In this document: positions 35,374 through 44,313 of the stretch, one piece after another
Layout: each line of letters begins with the position of its first letter
Numbering within the stretch: the first letter of the stretch is position 1
Assembly (NCBI GenBank): GCA_029624735.1
Contig: JARSSM010000001.1
Span: 62,001-126,000, forward strand
Length of the DNA stretch: 64,000 bases
Source: Defluviicoccus sp.
GTDB lineage: Bacteria > Pseudomonadota > Alphaproteobacteria > Rhodospirillales > Defluviicoccaceae
Direction of reading: 5' to 3'
Position numbers and translations under genes: made by a program
The notes under the pieces: generated by a model
Told to the model about the DNA's origin: nothing
The model's input: only the letters and a program-made list of their open reading frames with translations
Database searches by the model: none

Positions 35374-37509
35374 ATGTTGGGCAAGGCAGTCGTGCTGTTC
35401 CTGGCGGTCGCGGTCAGCCCGTTCGCCGCGATCATGGTCACCGCCTTCTTGCTTACGGAAGAAATCCCTGCCGATCGGCTGGCGTTTCTCGCCGCCTTGC
35501 CGGCCAGCCACCCGGGCCCGTTCGCGCTCGGCCTGTTCGTCATCGTCGCGCTCGCCTGGGCGATTGCGGCACTGGTCACCTACGCATACCTCGCGCCGCT
35601 GCGGTCAATCGCCGAGGGAACGCGCGTGATTGCGCTCAGCAATCGGCGCCACCGTTTGAGCGATGAAGGCAGCCGCGAGATGCGCGAGGTCGCAAGCAGC
35701 ATCAACGCGCTTGCCGATCGCTTCCTGGCAGTCGAAGCCGACGTGATGGGGCGGATCCAAGAGGCGCGGCAAGCGCTGGAGGAGGAGCGCAACACGCTTT
35801 CCGCCCTGGTCGCCAAGCTGACGCAGGGGGTTCTGGTCTGCAATCCCGAGGGCCGCATCCTGCTCTATAATCCGCGCGCGCAGAAGCTGCTCGAAGCCGA
35901 GGCGCGCGCCACGGGGGCCGCCGACTGGGTCGGGCTTGGACGCTCGATCGAGAGCTTCATTGACGAGACCCAACTCGCGCACGCGCTCGAACACATCCAC
36001 CACCGGCTCGCTGCCGGCGATGCCGCGGTCCTCGTGCCTTTCGTTGTCCAACGACCGGGAGGGCAGACGCTCAGCGCGCACGTGGTCCCCGTGCTCGACA
36101 ACGACCGGCGCTTTCGCGGCTACATCCTGACCCTCGAAGACATCACCCAGCGCGCCGGCGTTGACGCAAGGCGGACGACGCTCCTGCAGACGTTGACGGA
36201 GGGGCAGCGGTCGGCGATTGCGAGCATTCGCGCCGCGGTCGAGACGATTCTCACCTTTCCGGACATGGACGAAGATGGCCGCCAGCAGTTCCTTGGCGCG
36301 ATCCGTGACGAAGCGGTGAAAATGAGCGGCCGGCTCGATGCCCTGGAGGTCGAGTATGCGGAGGAACTCAAGACACACCTGCCGTTCCAGGAGATGTTGG
36401 GCAGCGAACTCGTCGCTGCGATCGGCCGCAGCGTGCGCGAAACGGGCGGCGTCGATCTCGAAGTTGACGCGCCGCTCGATCCGATCTGGCTGCGGGTCGA
36501 CACGCTGGCGATCGAGCGCTCGGTCCTGTTCTTGGTCTCGCAATTGAGCCAAGCCTGCAGCGCCAGTGCGCTGAGCCTGACGCTCGAGCAACGCGGCGGC
36601 CTGGTCGGGCTCGCGCTCAGCTGGTCGGGCGCGCCGCTGCATGGCGAAGCGCTGAAGCGCTGGGGATTGCGCAACGTCATGACCGATCGCCACGGCACGT
36701 CGTTGAACCTGTTCGAGGTGATCGAGCGTCACGGTGGCGCGATCTGGGCGCACCCGCCTGCGATCGACGGGCGGCCGTTCGTGCGCATTGTGCTTCCCGT
36801 CAGCGAAGGCCGGCAAGCCGCCGATCGCGACGCGGCCGAAGCCGGCTACGGGCACGACTTCGACTTCCGCCTGTTCGAGGAGACCACTCAGGTCGTCGAT
36901 CGCATGAACGCGCCGCTGAGCAAGCTCAGCTATACGGTCATCGATACCGAGACAACCGGCCTCGATCCCCGCGGCGGCGATGAGATCATCGCCATCGGTG
37001 CCGTCCGCATCGTCAACGGCCGGCTGTTGCGGCGGGAGATCTTCGACTCCCTGGTCAAGCCGAAGAAGCCGATCCCCGAAGCGTCGCGCGCCATCCACAA
37101 CATTTCAAACGAGATGGTGCGCGGCATGCCGCCGATTACCGAGGTCTTGCCGGCCCTGCACCGCTTCGTGGAGGATACTGTGATCGTCGGCCACAATGTC
37201 GACTTCGACATGTGCTTCTTTGCGTTGGCGGCCGACGAAACCGGCGTCCTCTTCGATCACCACACGCTTGATACGCTGCTGCTCGAGCACGCCATCCATG
37301 CGAACCAGGAGGACAAGTCGCTGGAGGCTATCGCACGGCGGCTGGGAGTCGGCGTCACGGCGCGCCATTCAGCCCTGGGCGATGCGGTCACCGCGGCTGA
37401 GATCTTCCTCGGCATGATCCCGCTGCTGGAAGAGCGCGGCATCCGAACACTCGCCGAGGCGAAGGCCGCTTCTGCAGCCACGCCGGCCGCTCGCCACCAT
37501 CAGTACTGA
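35374..37509 (+). CDS. Membrane PAS/histidine-kinase-like sensor fused to DnaQ-type 3'-5' exonuclease
   Basis: The product has 711 residues. Two N-terminal transmembrane helices (residues 3-28 and 47-70) are followed by a HAMP-like linker and a coiled coil (about 115-150), a PAS domain (LVAKLTQGVLVCNPEGRILL), and a degenerate kinase-like region without a clear phospho-acceptor His (H replaced near GQRSAIASIRAAVET). The C-terminal DEDDh exonuclease begins at about 520 with YTVIDTETTGLDPRGGDEII and has VIVGHNVDFDM and HSALGDAVTAA. Similar fusions are annotated as DNA polymerase III epsilon-like proteins; coupling of redox or envelope sensing to nucleic-acid degradation is inferred. Confidence 0.88.
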   Translation: MLGKAVVLFLAVAVSPFAAIMVTAFLLTEEIPADRLAFLAALPASHPGPFALGLFVIVALAWAIAALVTYAYLAPLRSIAEGTRVIALSNRRHRLSDEGSREMREVASSINALADRFLAVEADVMGRIQEARQALEEERNTLSALVAKLTQGVLVCNPEGRILLYNPRAQKLLEAEARATGAADWVGLGRSIESFIDETQLAHALEHIHHRLAAGDAAVLVPFVVQRPGGQTLSAHVVPVLDNDRRFRGYILTLEDITQRAGVDARRTTLLQTLTEGQRSAIASIRAAVETILTFPDMDEDGRQQFLGAIRDEAVKMSGRLDALEVEYAEELKTHLPFQEMLGSELVAAIGRSVRETGGVDLEVDAPLDPIWLRVDTLAIERSVLFLVSQLSQACSASALSLTLEQRGGLVGLALSWSGAPLHGEALKRWGLRNVMTDRHGTSLNLFEVIERHGGAIWAHPPAIDGRPFVRIVLPVSEGRQAADRDAAEAGYGHDFDFRLFEETTQVVDRMNAPLSKLSYTVIDTETTGLDPRGGDEIIAIGAVRIVNGRLLRREIFDSLVKPKKPIPEASRAIHNISNEMVRGMPPITEVLPALHRFVEDTVIVGHNVDFDMCFFALAADETGVLFDHHTLDTLLLEHAIHANQEDKSLEAIARRLGVGVTARHSALGDAVTAAEIFLGMIPLLEERGIRTLAEAKAASAATPAARHHQY

Positions 37510-37567
37510 CGGCAGCAACAGCGGCCTCCCGTTACCGGCCCCGGAATTTGGCGTCGGCCGGCGCGCC

Positions 37568-37687
37568 CTACTGGATCGGATCTGACGCTTGCATCCCAAA
37601 CGTCAGATCGGTCGATCCACTAAGGTATTGATTTGGCAATTCGAGTCGGCCAACGGATGGGATTCATCCGTTGGCATCGAACCACTC
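37568..37687. repeat. Dispersed double-palindrome element, copy 2
   Basis: A ~120-bp copy of the element at 3624-3744. The first palindrome is virtually identical (TACTGGATCGGATCTGACG... loop cttgcatcccaaa ...CGTCAGATCGGTCGATCCA). The second differs by several bases in its left arm, while its right arm CATCCGTTGGCATCGAACCA is conserved. It lies between the convergent ends of the sensor-exonuclease gene and frdD, where hairpins could also aid termination. Confidence 0.8.
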
Positions 37688-37716
37688 GCCGACGCCGTTT
37701 CGCTGCCGAACGGAAG

Positions 37717-38061
37717 CTAAATCGACACCAGCGCCAGGGCTGCCGTCGCGGTGCCGACGGTCGCCAACCCGTACAGGATGACGGCGACGGCGGTATCGGC
37801 GCGGATGCCGAAATCATGCGCACACACGCGCAAGCGATGCGCCGCATGCCAGCAGGCGAGCGTCAGAATCCCGAACAGGACCAGCTTGACCAGCCAGTTG
37901 CCAACGAAGGCGCTCATCGTGTCGTACGACAGGGCGTCGGTGAACAGGCCCAAAGCCGGCGCGATGCCGGTGGTGAAGATCATTACGGGAAGGATGAAGG
38001 ACAGCACGGTCCCGCCGGCTGCGAACAGAAACCACGGAACCGCCTTCGCCGAGCGCGCCAT
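37717..38061 (-). CDS. frdD: Fumarate reductase membrane anchor subunit D
   Basis: The anchor protein has 114 residues with three transmembrane helices. The sequence FAAGGTVLSFILPVMIFTTG with the following ALSY segment and ACWHAAHRLRVCAHDF resembles FrdD of quinol:fumarate reductase more than SdhD. It helps hold FrdAB at the membrane and bind quinol. It is the last gene of frdABCD, one base after frdC. Confidence 0.87.
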   Translation of the reverse strand: MARSAKAVPWFLFAAGGTVLSFILPVMIFTTGIAPALGLFTDALSYDTMSAFVGNWLVKLVLFGILTLACWHAAHRLRVCAHDFGIRADTAVAVILYGLATVGTATAALALVSI

Positions 38062-38062
38062 C

Positions 38063-38458
38063 TCAAGCCACTCCTGCCAGGATCAGAACGAACAGCGATA
38101 CGGCGGCGAGCACGCCATAATGCGCGCCGACGATCAACTTGCCGGGCACGATCTCCTCGCCGCGCTGGATGCGCATCGCCTGCGGCACCGCCTTGAACCA
38201 CGAGGTGGTGTGGATCAGCGCAAAGACGAACGCAATCAGGTGGAAGATGACGCCGATCGGGCTCGTCACCGCATCCAGCCATCCCTGCCAGGCCGCCTCC
38301 CCCTCACCGAGGCGGACCAGCCCGATGATGAGGATCGCGGTGTAGATGGCGACGAACAGGGAGCTGATCTCGTGCAGCATGTAGACCTTGTAGCGGCCTT
38401 GCGTCATGAACCACGACGTCTTCGAGATCGGCCGCACGTAGGGCTTGCGCGGGTTCAT
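38063..38458 (-). CDS. frdC: Fumarate reductase membrane anchor subunit C
   Basis: The product has 131 residues and three helices. The start NPRKPYVRPISKTSWFMTQG followed by YKVYMLHE matches the KRKPYVRP...YRFYMLRE pattern of FrdC. Conserved His residues are in IAFVFALIHTTSWF. Its stop is one base from frdD, and its start overlaps the frdB stop (ATGA). It lacks the haem b ligand pattern of cytochrome-b-type SdhC, as expected for FrdC. Confidence 0.9.
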   Translation of the reverse strand: MNPRKPYVRPISKTSWFMTQGRYKVYMLHEISSLFVAIYTAILIIGLVRLGEGEAAWQGWLDAVTSPIGVIFHLIAFVFALIHTTSWFKAVPQAMRIQRGEEIVPGKLIVGAHYGVLAAVSLFVLILAGVA

Positions 38459-39198
38459 CGCTTGCCTCCGGGCAGGAATGAGGTGAGGTAGTCAATCCCG
38501 TGGGCGAACTTCGCCTGCTGAATGGCTCCTGCCGGATCGACATCCTTCGGACACACTTGCGAGCAGGCACCGACAAAGCTGCAGTGCCAGATCCCTTCCG
38601 CCGCGGCAACCACGTCATCACGGGCCGCACGACCGAGGTCGCGGGAGTCCATGTTGTACCGGTGCGCCAGAGCCAGCGCCGCCGGTCCGACAAAGCTTTC
38701 GTCCAGACCGTACTGCGGGCAAACGGCGTAGCAGCACAAGCAGTTGATGCACAAGGTATACTGCTTGAATGCCTTCAACTGCGCCGGCGTCTGCAGGTAC
38801 TCGCCCTGTTCAACCGTACGCTCTTCCTTGGGGATGATGTACGGCTTGACGCTCTCCAGCTTCTCGACGAAGTCGTCGAGGACCACCACAAGATCCCGCT
38901 CGATCGGGAAATTGCTCAAGGGTTCGACGCGGATCTTGCCGGTCGGATAGTCCTTGAGGAACGCCTTGCAGGCGAGCTTTGGCTCGCCGTCGATCATCAT
39001 GCCGCACGATCCGCACACGAACATGTGGCAGGACCAGCGGTAGCTGAGCGTCCGATCCATCTCCTCTTTGACGTAGTTGAGCGCGTCGAGGACAACCCAT
39101 TCCTCTTCGCACGGCACCTTGTAGGTCTGAAAGAACGGCTCCTGGTCCTGCTCGGGTCGATAGCGCAGGACCTCAAGCTCAATTGTCCGCTCGCTCAT
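38455..39198 (-). CDS. frdB: Fumarate reductase iron-sulfur subunit
   Basis: The subunit (247 residues) carries three Fe-S centres: a plant-type [2Fe-2S] site in CHMFVCGSCGMM, then CINCLCCYAVCP and CSFVGACSQVCP in the C-terminal half for [4Fe-4S] and [3Fe-4S] clusters. It transfers electrons between quinol and the FrdA flavin. The LEVLRYRPEQDQEPFFQTYK opening is closest to FrdB. Start and stop overlap frdA and frdC in ATGA fashion. Confidence 0.95.
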   Translation of the reverse strand: MSERTIELEVLRYRPEQDQEPFFQTYKVPCEEEWVVLDALNYVKEEMDRTLSYRWSCHMFVCGSCGMMIDGEPKLACKAFLKDYPTGKIRVEPLSNFPIERDLVVVLDDFVEKLESVKPYIIPKEERTVEQGEYLQTPAQLKAFKQYTLCINCLCCYAVCPQYGLDESFVGPAALALAHRYNMDSRDLGRAARDDVVAAAEGIWHCSFVGACSQVCPKDVDPAGAIQQAKFAHGIDYLTSFLPGGKR

Positions 39199-40961
39199 GC
39201 TGCTGACTGTCCTCCTGCTCTGGCGCCGTAGACGCGCTCGGCGGGCTTTGACTTGGTGATAACAACGTCCAGGTAGTCGATACGCGGCTCGCCATTCGGG
39301 TTGTAGTGGGCCATCGAGTGCTTGAGGAACGCTTCGTCATCGCGCTTCACGTGATCGAGGCGCTGGTGCGCGCCGCGCGACTCCCGCCGCTGCAATGCCG
39401 ACACGGCAACGGCCTGCGCCACCTCGATCATCGCATCCATCTCAAGCGTCTGATAAAGGTCCGTATTGTAGACGCTGCTCTTGTCCTCGAGCGCCACATT
39501 CTTGAAGCGCTCACGGACGTCAACGATGATATCGCAGGCGGCCTTGATCGTTGCTTCGTCGCGGTAGATGCCGCAGCCGTCCTCCATCGCCGTCGTCAGG
39601 CGCTTCTTCAGTGCCGGCACCCGGTCGCTCGCCTGGGTGCGCTGGAACCAGGCCTTGACCCGCGCTTCCGAATCGGCCGCCAGCGCATCAAGCCGTTCGC
39701 CCGGCGCCCTTACGCCCTTCTTCACGTACTCGGCGGCACCGCGACCGGCGCGGGCACCAAAGACCAGGAGTTCGCCAAGGGAGTTGGAGCCCAACCGGTT
39801 GGCGCCGTTGATGCTGACGCACGCGCATTCACCGGCGGCATACAGACCCTTGAGCGGCGTTGCGGCATGGATATCGGTGTGAATGCCGCCCATCATGTAG
39901 TGGACGACCGGCCGCACCGGCACCAGGGTCGTGACGGGGTCGCTATCGACGTACTTCGCCGAAAGCTCGCGGATCAGCGGCAGGCGCTCGTCGATCTTTT
40001 TCTCGCCGAGATGGCGCAGATCGAGGTGGACGACATCCCCCCACTTGGTCGGGATCGTCCGCCCCTTCTTCTGTTCATGCCAGAAGGCCTGCGACAACTG
40101 ATCCCGTGGGCCAAGCTCCATTGCCTTCAAGACTGGCGTCGGCGTCTCCGGCCCGAGGCCGTAGTCCTGCAGGTAGCGGTAGCCATCCTTGTTCACCAGA
40201 TACCCCCCCTCGCCGCGGCACGCCTCCGTCAGCAAGATGCCAGACCCGGGCAGGCCCGTCGGGTGGTACTGGACGAACTCCATGTCCTTCAGCGGCACGC
40301 CGGCGCGGTAGGCCATCGCCATGCCGTCGCCTGTTTTGACCGCGCCATTGGTGGTAAAGGGGAAGATCTTGCCGGCGCCGCCCGAGCAGATCACGATCGC
40401 CTTGCCGCGGAACTGGCGCATCTGGCCGGTCCGCATCTCGATCGCGGTGCAGCCATAACAGGCGCCGTCATCCGTCAGCAGGTCGACCGTATAGTACTCA
40501 TCGAACCGCTTTACGGACGGATACTTGATCGAGGTCTGGAACAGGGTGTGCAGCATGTGGAAGCCGGTCTTGTCGGCGGCGAACCACGTCCGCATGATCT
40601 TCATGCCGCCGAACGGACGCACGGCAACGTTGCCGGAGGTTTCCCGGCTCCACGGGCAGCCCCAGTGCTCCATGCGCAGGAGCTCTTTCGGGATCTCGTT
40701 GACGAACAGGTCAACGGCGTCCTGGTCGGTCAGCCAGTCGCCGCCGGAAACCGTATCGTGAAAATGATACTCGAGGTTGTCGTTGCTCTTGATCACCCCG
40801 GCCGCGCCACCCTCGGCCGCGCACGTGTGGCTGCGCATCGGGTAGACCTTGGACAGGAGCGCGATCGACAATTTGGGATCCGCCTCGGCAACGGCTATTG
40901 CCGTGCGCAGGCCGGCGCCGCCGGCGCCGACGATGATGACGTCCGCTTCGATAACTTGCAT
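39195..40961 (-). CDS. frdA: Fumarate reductase flavoprotein subunit
   Basis: The catalytic flavoprotein has 588 residues. An FAD-binding site (ADVIIVGAGGAGLRTAIAVA) is followed by SHTCAAEGGAAGVIKSNDN with the His that carries covalent FAD, the substrate segment EFVQYHPTGLPGSGILL, and the Arg-containing GECACVSINGANRLGSNSL region. The ATG at 40961 is preceded by GGGAG; the longer reading to 41057 is not needed. It is the first gene of the frd operon. The enzyme reduces fumarate with quinol under low oxygen, or can run as succinate dehydrogenase; the direction is not fixed by sequence. Confidence 0.95.
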   Translation of the reverse strand: MQVIEADVIIVGAGGAGLRTAIAVAEADPKLSIALLSKVYPMRSHTCAAEGGAAGVIKSNDNLEYHFHDTVSGGDWLTDQDAVDLFVNEIPKELLRMEHWGCPWSRETSGNVAVRPFGGMKIMRTWFAADKTGFHMLHTLFQTSIKYPSVKRFDEYYTVDLLTDDGACYGCTAIEMRTGQMRQFRGKAIVICSGGAGKIFPFTTNGAVKTGDGMAMAYRAGVPLKDMEFVQYHPTGLPGSGILLTEACRGEGGYLVNKDGYRYLQDYGLGPETPTPVLKAMELGPRDQLSQAFWHEQKKGRTIPTKWGDVVHLDLRHLGEKKIDERLPLIRELSAKYVDSDPVTTLVPVRPVVHYMMGGIHTDIHAATPLKGLYAAGECACVSINGANRLGSNSLGELLVFGARAGRGAAEYVKKGVRAPGERLDALAADSEARVKAWFQRTQASDRVPALKKRLTTAMEDGCGIYRDEATIKAACDIIVDVRERFKNVALEDKSSVYNTDLYQTLEMDAMIEVAQAVAVSALQRRESRGAHQRLDHVKRDDEAFLKHSMAHYNPNGEPRIDYLDVVITKSKPAERVYGARAGGQSAA

Positions 40962-41259
40962 GGAGATCTCCCGTCGCCTTTCCCGCCGCAGCCCGCAATA
41001 TAGCGGGAAGCGAAGGGATTGCCAGACGCGCCCTGCGTACTGCAGGCAAAAAAACAAAGTGCCGTCTAGCAGACTAATAACGGCTAGTCGATTGAACGCA
41101 GGAATTGAATTTCTGTGCCGGAAGCCGGCCGCCCTCGGTCAGCGCGCGGGTCGTTTTCACCGTGGTTCCGGCCGCAAGCCTTGCACGCTATACTGACCCT
41201 TCGACTGCATCGGTCGCATTATCCTGCCCCTGCGTCCCGCGTTGGGCCCGGAGCCGAAC

Positions 41260-41691
41260 ATGCGCATCAAGAAGGCGGACAAGGCGTGGCTGGAGTTCGT
41301 GCGCTGGTGCCGCGGTCATGGCTTGAAAGCGTTGCCGGCGCACCCGTGGACGCTCGCGGCCTACGCCCGCTGGTGTGAGTCGCGGCTCAAGTATCCGCAG
41401 ATCGCCCGCCACGTGATCGTGATTGCGCGCGCCCATCTGATGGCGTGCGTTCCGAGCCCGGACCGGCATCCGATCGTCGCGCGAACGCTGAGCGTGATGG
41501 AGGAGCGCCATCGTGCGCCGCCATTGCGCGCCGCGCTGTTCGACATCGAGCCGTCGTGCAAGCCCCGCATCGCGAAGAAGCGCACCTCCCGGAAACAAGA
41601 CACCGAACCGGCCAAACGCCAAGCCTCCCGGCCACCCCGCCTGCTGCGCACGGCACCGCGGCTGGCATCGCGCCGCCCCGATACACCCTAA
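41260..41691 (+). CDS. Protein with tyrosine-recombinase-like core-binding (SAM-like) domain
   Basis: The product is 143 residues. Residues 6-75 (KAWLEFVRWCRGHGLKALPA, then TLAAYARWCE, then HVIVIARAHLMA) follow the helical pattern of the N-terminal core-binding domain of phage-type integrases, but no catalytic domain with the Arg-His-Arg-Tyr residues follows. The rest is a basic, disordered tail rich in Arg, Lys and Pro. It may be a decayed integrase or a small DNA-binding protein. It lies head-to-head with frdA and tail-to-tail with the M23 peptidase gene. Confidence 0.6.
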   Translation: MRIKKADKAWLEFVRWCRGHGLKALPAHPWTLAAYARWCESRLKYPQIARHVIVIARAHLMACVPSPDRHPIVARTLSVMEERHRAPPLRAALFDIEPSCKPRIAKKRTSRKQDTEPAKRQASRPPRLLRTAPRLASRRPDTP

Positions 41692-41706
41692 TGGATCGGA
41701 TTGGCG

Positions 41707-42744
41707 TTACTGGACGTTGACCGTCGTCGCGGTCACGATGTCCTCGCGGCCGTTCGGACCCGCGCCGCGGCGCAAGCGGACCTCGCCGGAATAGCGGCCG
41801 AGCGCCCATCCAGCCGCACCCCGCTTCAAACCGCCGTAGACGAACCGCCGGACCTCATTTTCAGCGACCTTGGCGGTGTGCTCGAAAACAGTCGCACCTT
41901 CAGGATTGCGGATCAGAAACACGATCGCGTCGCCCGTACGAACATTGAAAATATCAGCCCACAGAACCAGGGCCGGAATGTCGGCCTTTAGCTCCGCCGG
42001 CGGTGTCTGGCCGTCACGGATGGCGTCGATGTCGGGAGGCCCGGCAGCGAAACCGGCATTGTAAAGGGCCGTCGGGCGATACGGCATCGACGCGGCCGCC
42101 GTCGCCTCCCACAGGCCGCCGCTGCCAGCCCCGCACCGTTCCTTGCGCTCCGGGCCGGTGAAGGGATCGACGATGCTGCCGTTGTGTTCGAGCTGGAAGT
42201 GCAGGTGCGGATGCTCGGTCAAGCCGGAGAGGCCAACGAGCCCCAGTATGGCGCCGGCACTGACCTCATCGCCCCTCTTGACGGTCACCGAACCCTCGCG
42301 CAGGTGGCAGTACTGGGTGGTCCAGCCGTCGCCGTGATCGAGGCGGACGCCGTTGCCGCATTCCCTGCCGGCGACACTCGTGGGCCCAAGCATGCGCACA
42401 TTGCGATCGACGACGCCATCGCGGCGGCCGAGCACCTTGCCGGCGGCTGCCGCCCTGACAAAGACCCCTACGCGCATGACGCCAAGGTCGCGCAGGGCGA
42501 TATCGGTCCCCTGATGGCGGTTGACCGGCGGCGCGTTGTAGGTGGCGATGCCGCAGGCGTAGTCGCGCACCCCGTCGCCGGGATCATGATCGACGTAGGA
42601 CATGATCCAGCACGTCTGGCCGACCGTGCAGTCGATCGGCAGCGCCAACCGCGGTGCTTCCGCTGCCGCCGTCCGCGTAACGAGCACGAGTGCCGCAACG
42701 ATGCCCGCCAGGAAACAACCACGTTGGCGCTGGCCGTGCGTCAT
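41707..42744 (-). CDS. Exported M23-family metallopeptidase
   Basis: The product is 345 residues with a signal peptide (CFLAGIVAALVLVTRTAAAE). The LytM-type catalytic motifs are HQGTDIAL (first His and Asp ligands) and HPHLHFQLEH (third and catalytic His). It should act on peptidoglycan cross-links or be a cell-envelope regulator. The ATG at 42744 has AAGGAGAG upstream, so the open frame reaching 42912 is not the start. The C-terminus past residue 250 is an additional beta-rich domain (FNVRTGDAIVFLIRNPEGAT). Confidence 0.88.
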   Translation of the reverse strand: MTHGQRQRGCFLAGIVAALVLVTRTAAAEAPRLALPIDCTVGQTCWIMSYVDHDPGDGVRDYACGIATYNAPPVNRHQGTDIALRDLGVMRVGVFVRAAAAGKVLGRRDGVVDRNVRMLGPTSVAGRECGNGVRLDHGDGWTTQYCHLREGSVTVKRGDEVSAGAILGLVGLSGLTEHPHLHFQLEHNGSIVDPFTGPERKERCGAGSGGLWEATAAASMPYRPTALYNAGFAAGPPDIDAIRDGQTPPAELKADIPALVLWADIFNVRTGDAIVFLIRNPEGATVFEHTAKVAENEVRRFVYGGLKRGAAGWALGRYSGEVRLRRGAGPNGREDIVTATTVNVQ

Positions 42745-43035
42745 TCGTTGGCTCTCCTTGCACCGGCAGAGACTGTACGCCCGCGGGATCGCGCCGACAA
42801 CCGCTGGCTCCGCGCATCCGCGAAGCGCGGCCAAGGCATGAGCCGCCGCTGGTAGCCGGGCGCGGCAACCGATCATGATTGAATCGACGCAGGAAACGGC
42901 GCCCGCCCGCACCTGAGGCGCAATCCAAACTTTGCCAACACTTCATCAAGGCGCCCATTCAACGGCGCTGGCGAGGGGCTATCAAACCGGCACCTCTCGT
43001 CCCCGCGCGACGCGGGTTGTTAGGAGCCAGCGACG

Positions 43036-44313
43036 ATGACAGCCTCCCCCGACCAGGCACCGCCCTCCACCGGGCGCCGCTCAGCCGGACCGATCGCGCT
43101 TCGGATCGAACGCCTGCTTCACCTGATGGAGCCGCACCTGGTCAAGCTTCAGGTGCTGATGCTTGTGCTGTTTCTGATCGTCCTGCTGGCGCCGCTCATG
43201 CTTGGCGACAAGGCCGTGGGCAGCAGCGGTCCCTTCGCTGACATCGGCGCGATCAGCAGCCTCCTGCTGTGGGGGGTCTGGCTGCCGCTCGTCCTCGTCA
43301 CGGCGGTCCTCGCCGGGCGGGCCTGGTGCGGCCTCCTGTGCCCCATGGGCGCGGCGAGCGAGTGGATGTCCCGCATCGGCCTCCAGCGGCCGACCCCGAA
43401 CTGGCTGAAATGGTCGGGCCTGCCGCTCGCGAGCTTCCTGGTTGTGAGCGTCCTCAACGAGGCGACCGGTGCCGACGACAACCCGCTTGCACTCGCAATT
43501 CTATTCGGTTCGCTGTTCTTCGCCGCCATTACGGTGGGCTTCCTGTTCGGCCGCAACAAGCGCGCCTGGTGCCGCCATGCCTGCCCGGTCGGGCTCACGC
43601 TGGGGATGTCGGCGCGCCTCAGCGCGGTAACGCTGCAGCCGAAGACCCCTCGCCCCGACGGCGAGCGCTACAGCGAAAAGACCGTCTGCCCGACGATGAT
43701 CGACCTGAAGCGCAAAACGGAATCGCGGCATTGCCTGGTCTGCGCCAAGTGCGTCGCGCCACAGGCACGCGGCGGCCTCAGCGTCGCCTTTCGCCGGCTT
43801 GGCAGCGAGATCAGGGCCGTCGCCAGCGCCAATCCCAGCCTGGTCGAAGTCCTGTTCCTGTTTTCCGCGATCGGGATCGCGACAGGCGTGATGCTGGAGG
43901 ACCTGCCTGGCGCCGAAGAATGGATCATGGGCGTGCTTGGCCTCGGCGATGGGCTGTTCGCCACTGCTGCCTACTTCGCCATCGTGACCGCAGCCACGGT
44001 GGCTGTGCTGAGCGCAACGGCAGTGCTGGCCGCTCTCGGGATGGCGGCCGCGCGGCCAGGCCGGCGCTGGCAAGCCTGGTTCTACCGTTTCGGCTACGCG
44101 ATCGCACCCTTGTCGCTGGCGGCGCTGATCTTCTGCATGTGCGCCGTCGCCTTTGAGGCGCTCGCGGCCTTGGGCGTGCCTGCCGGAGCGATCCTCGCCA
44201 TCAAGGGCGTCATCCTGCTGGCAGCATTGGCATGGTGCAGTTCGCTGGTGCGCGGAACGCCAGCGCCGCGGGCCAGGGCTGGCGCCGATCCGGCTCTTCT
44301 CGGTGGTGATTAA
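43036..44313 (+). CDS. NapH/CcoG-like membrane protein with polyferredoxin Cys motifs
   Basis: The product has 425 residues and six or more transmembrane helices. The pattern GRAWCGLLCPMGAASEW followed by KRAWCRHACPVGLTLG is the doubled Cys-x3-Cys-Pro motif of NapH, NosR and CcoG-type proteins; CPTMIDLKRKTESRHC then CLVCAKC adds further cysteines that probably bind a [4Fe-4S] cluster. Such proteins pass electrons from quinol, often to periplasmic reductases. The start at 43036 follows AGGAG. No nap, nos or cco genes are nearby, so its partner is unknown. Confidence 0.85.
   Translation: MTASPDQAPPSTGRRSAGPIALRIERLLHLMEPHLVKLQVLMLVLFLIVLLAPLMLGDKAVGSSGPFADIGAISSLLLWGVWLPLVLVTAVLAGRAWCGLLCPMGAASEWMSRIGLQRPTPNWLKWSGLPLASFLVVSVLNEATGADDNPLALAILFGSLFFAAITVGFLFGRNKRAWCRHACPVGLTLGMSARLSAVTLQPKTPRPDGERYSEKTVCPTMIDLKRKTESRHCLVCAKCVAPQARGGLSVAFRRLGSEIRAVASANPSLVEVLFLFSAIGIATGVMLEDLPGAEEWIMGVLGLGDGLFATAAYFAIVTAATVAVLSATAVLAALGMAAARPGRRWQAWFYRFGYAIAPLSLAALIFCMCAVAFEALAALGVPAGAILAIKGVILLAALAWCSSLVRGTPAPRARAGADPALLGGD

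Noticed and set aside
35605..37098. 497-codon open frame opposite the sensor-exonuclease gene
   Set aside because: Antisense shadow; the plus frame contains PAS and DEDDh motifs.
39306..41003. 565-codon open frame on the plus strand opposite frdA
   Set aside because: It is the antisense shadow of frdA in GC-rich DNA; the minus-strand protein has full flavoprotein motifs and the plus-strand one has none.
41058..41259. FNR-type site in front of frdA
   Set aside because: No TTGAT-N4-ATCAA dyad could be found; only loosely similar TTGAA words are present, so no anaerobic regulator site is claimed.
41690..41706. Third copy of the double-palindrome element
   Set aside because: Only about a dozen bases (TAATGGATCGGAT) resemble the start of the element and no hairpin follows.
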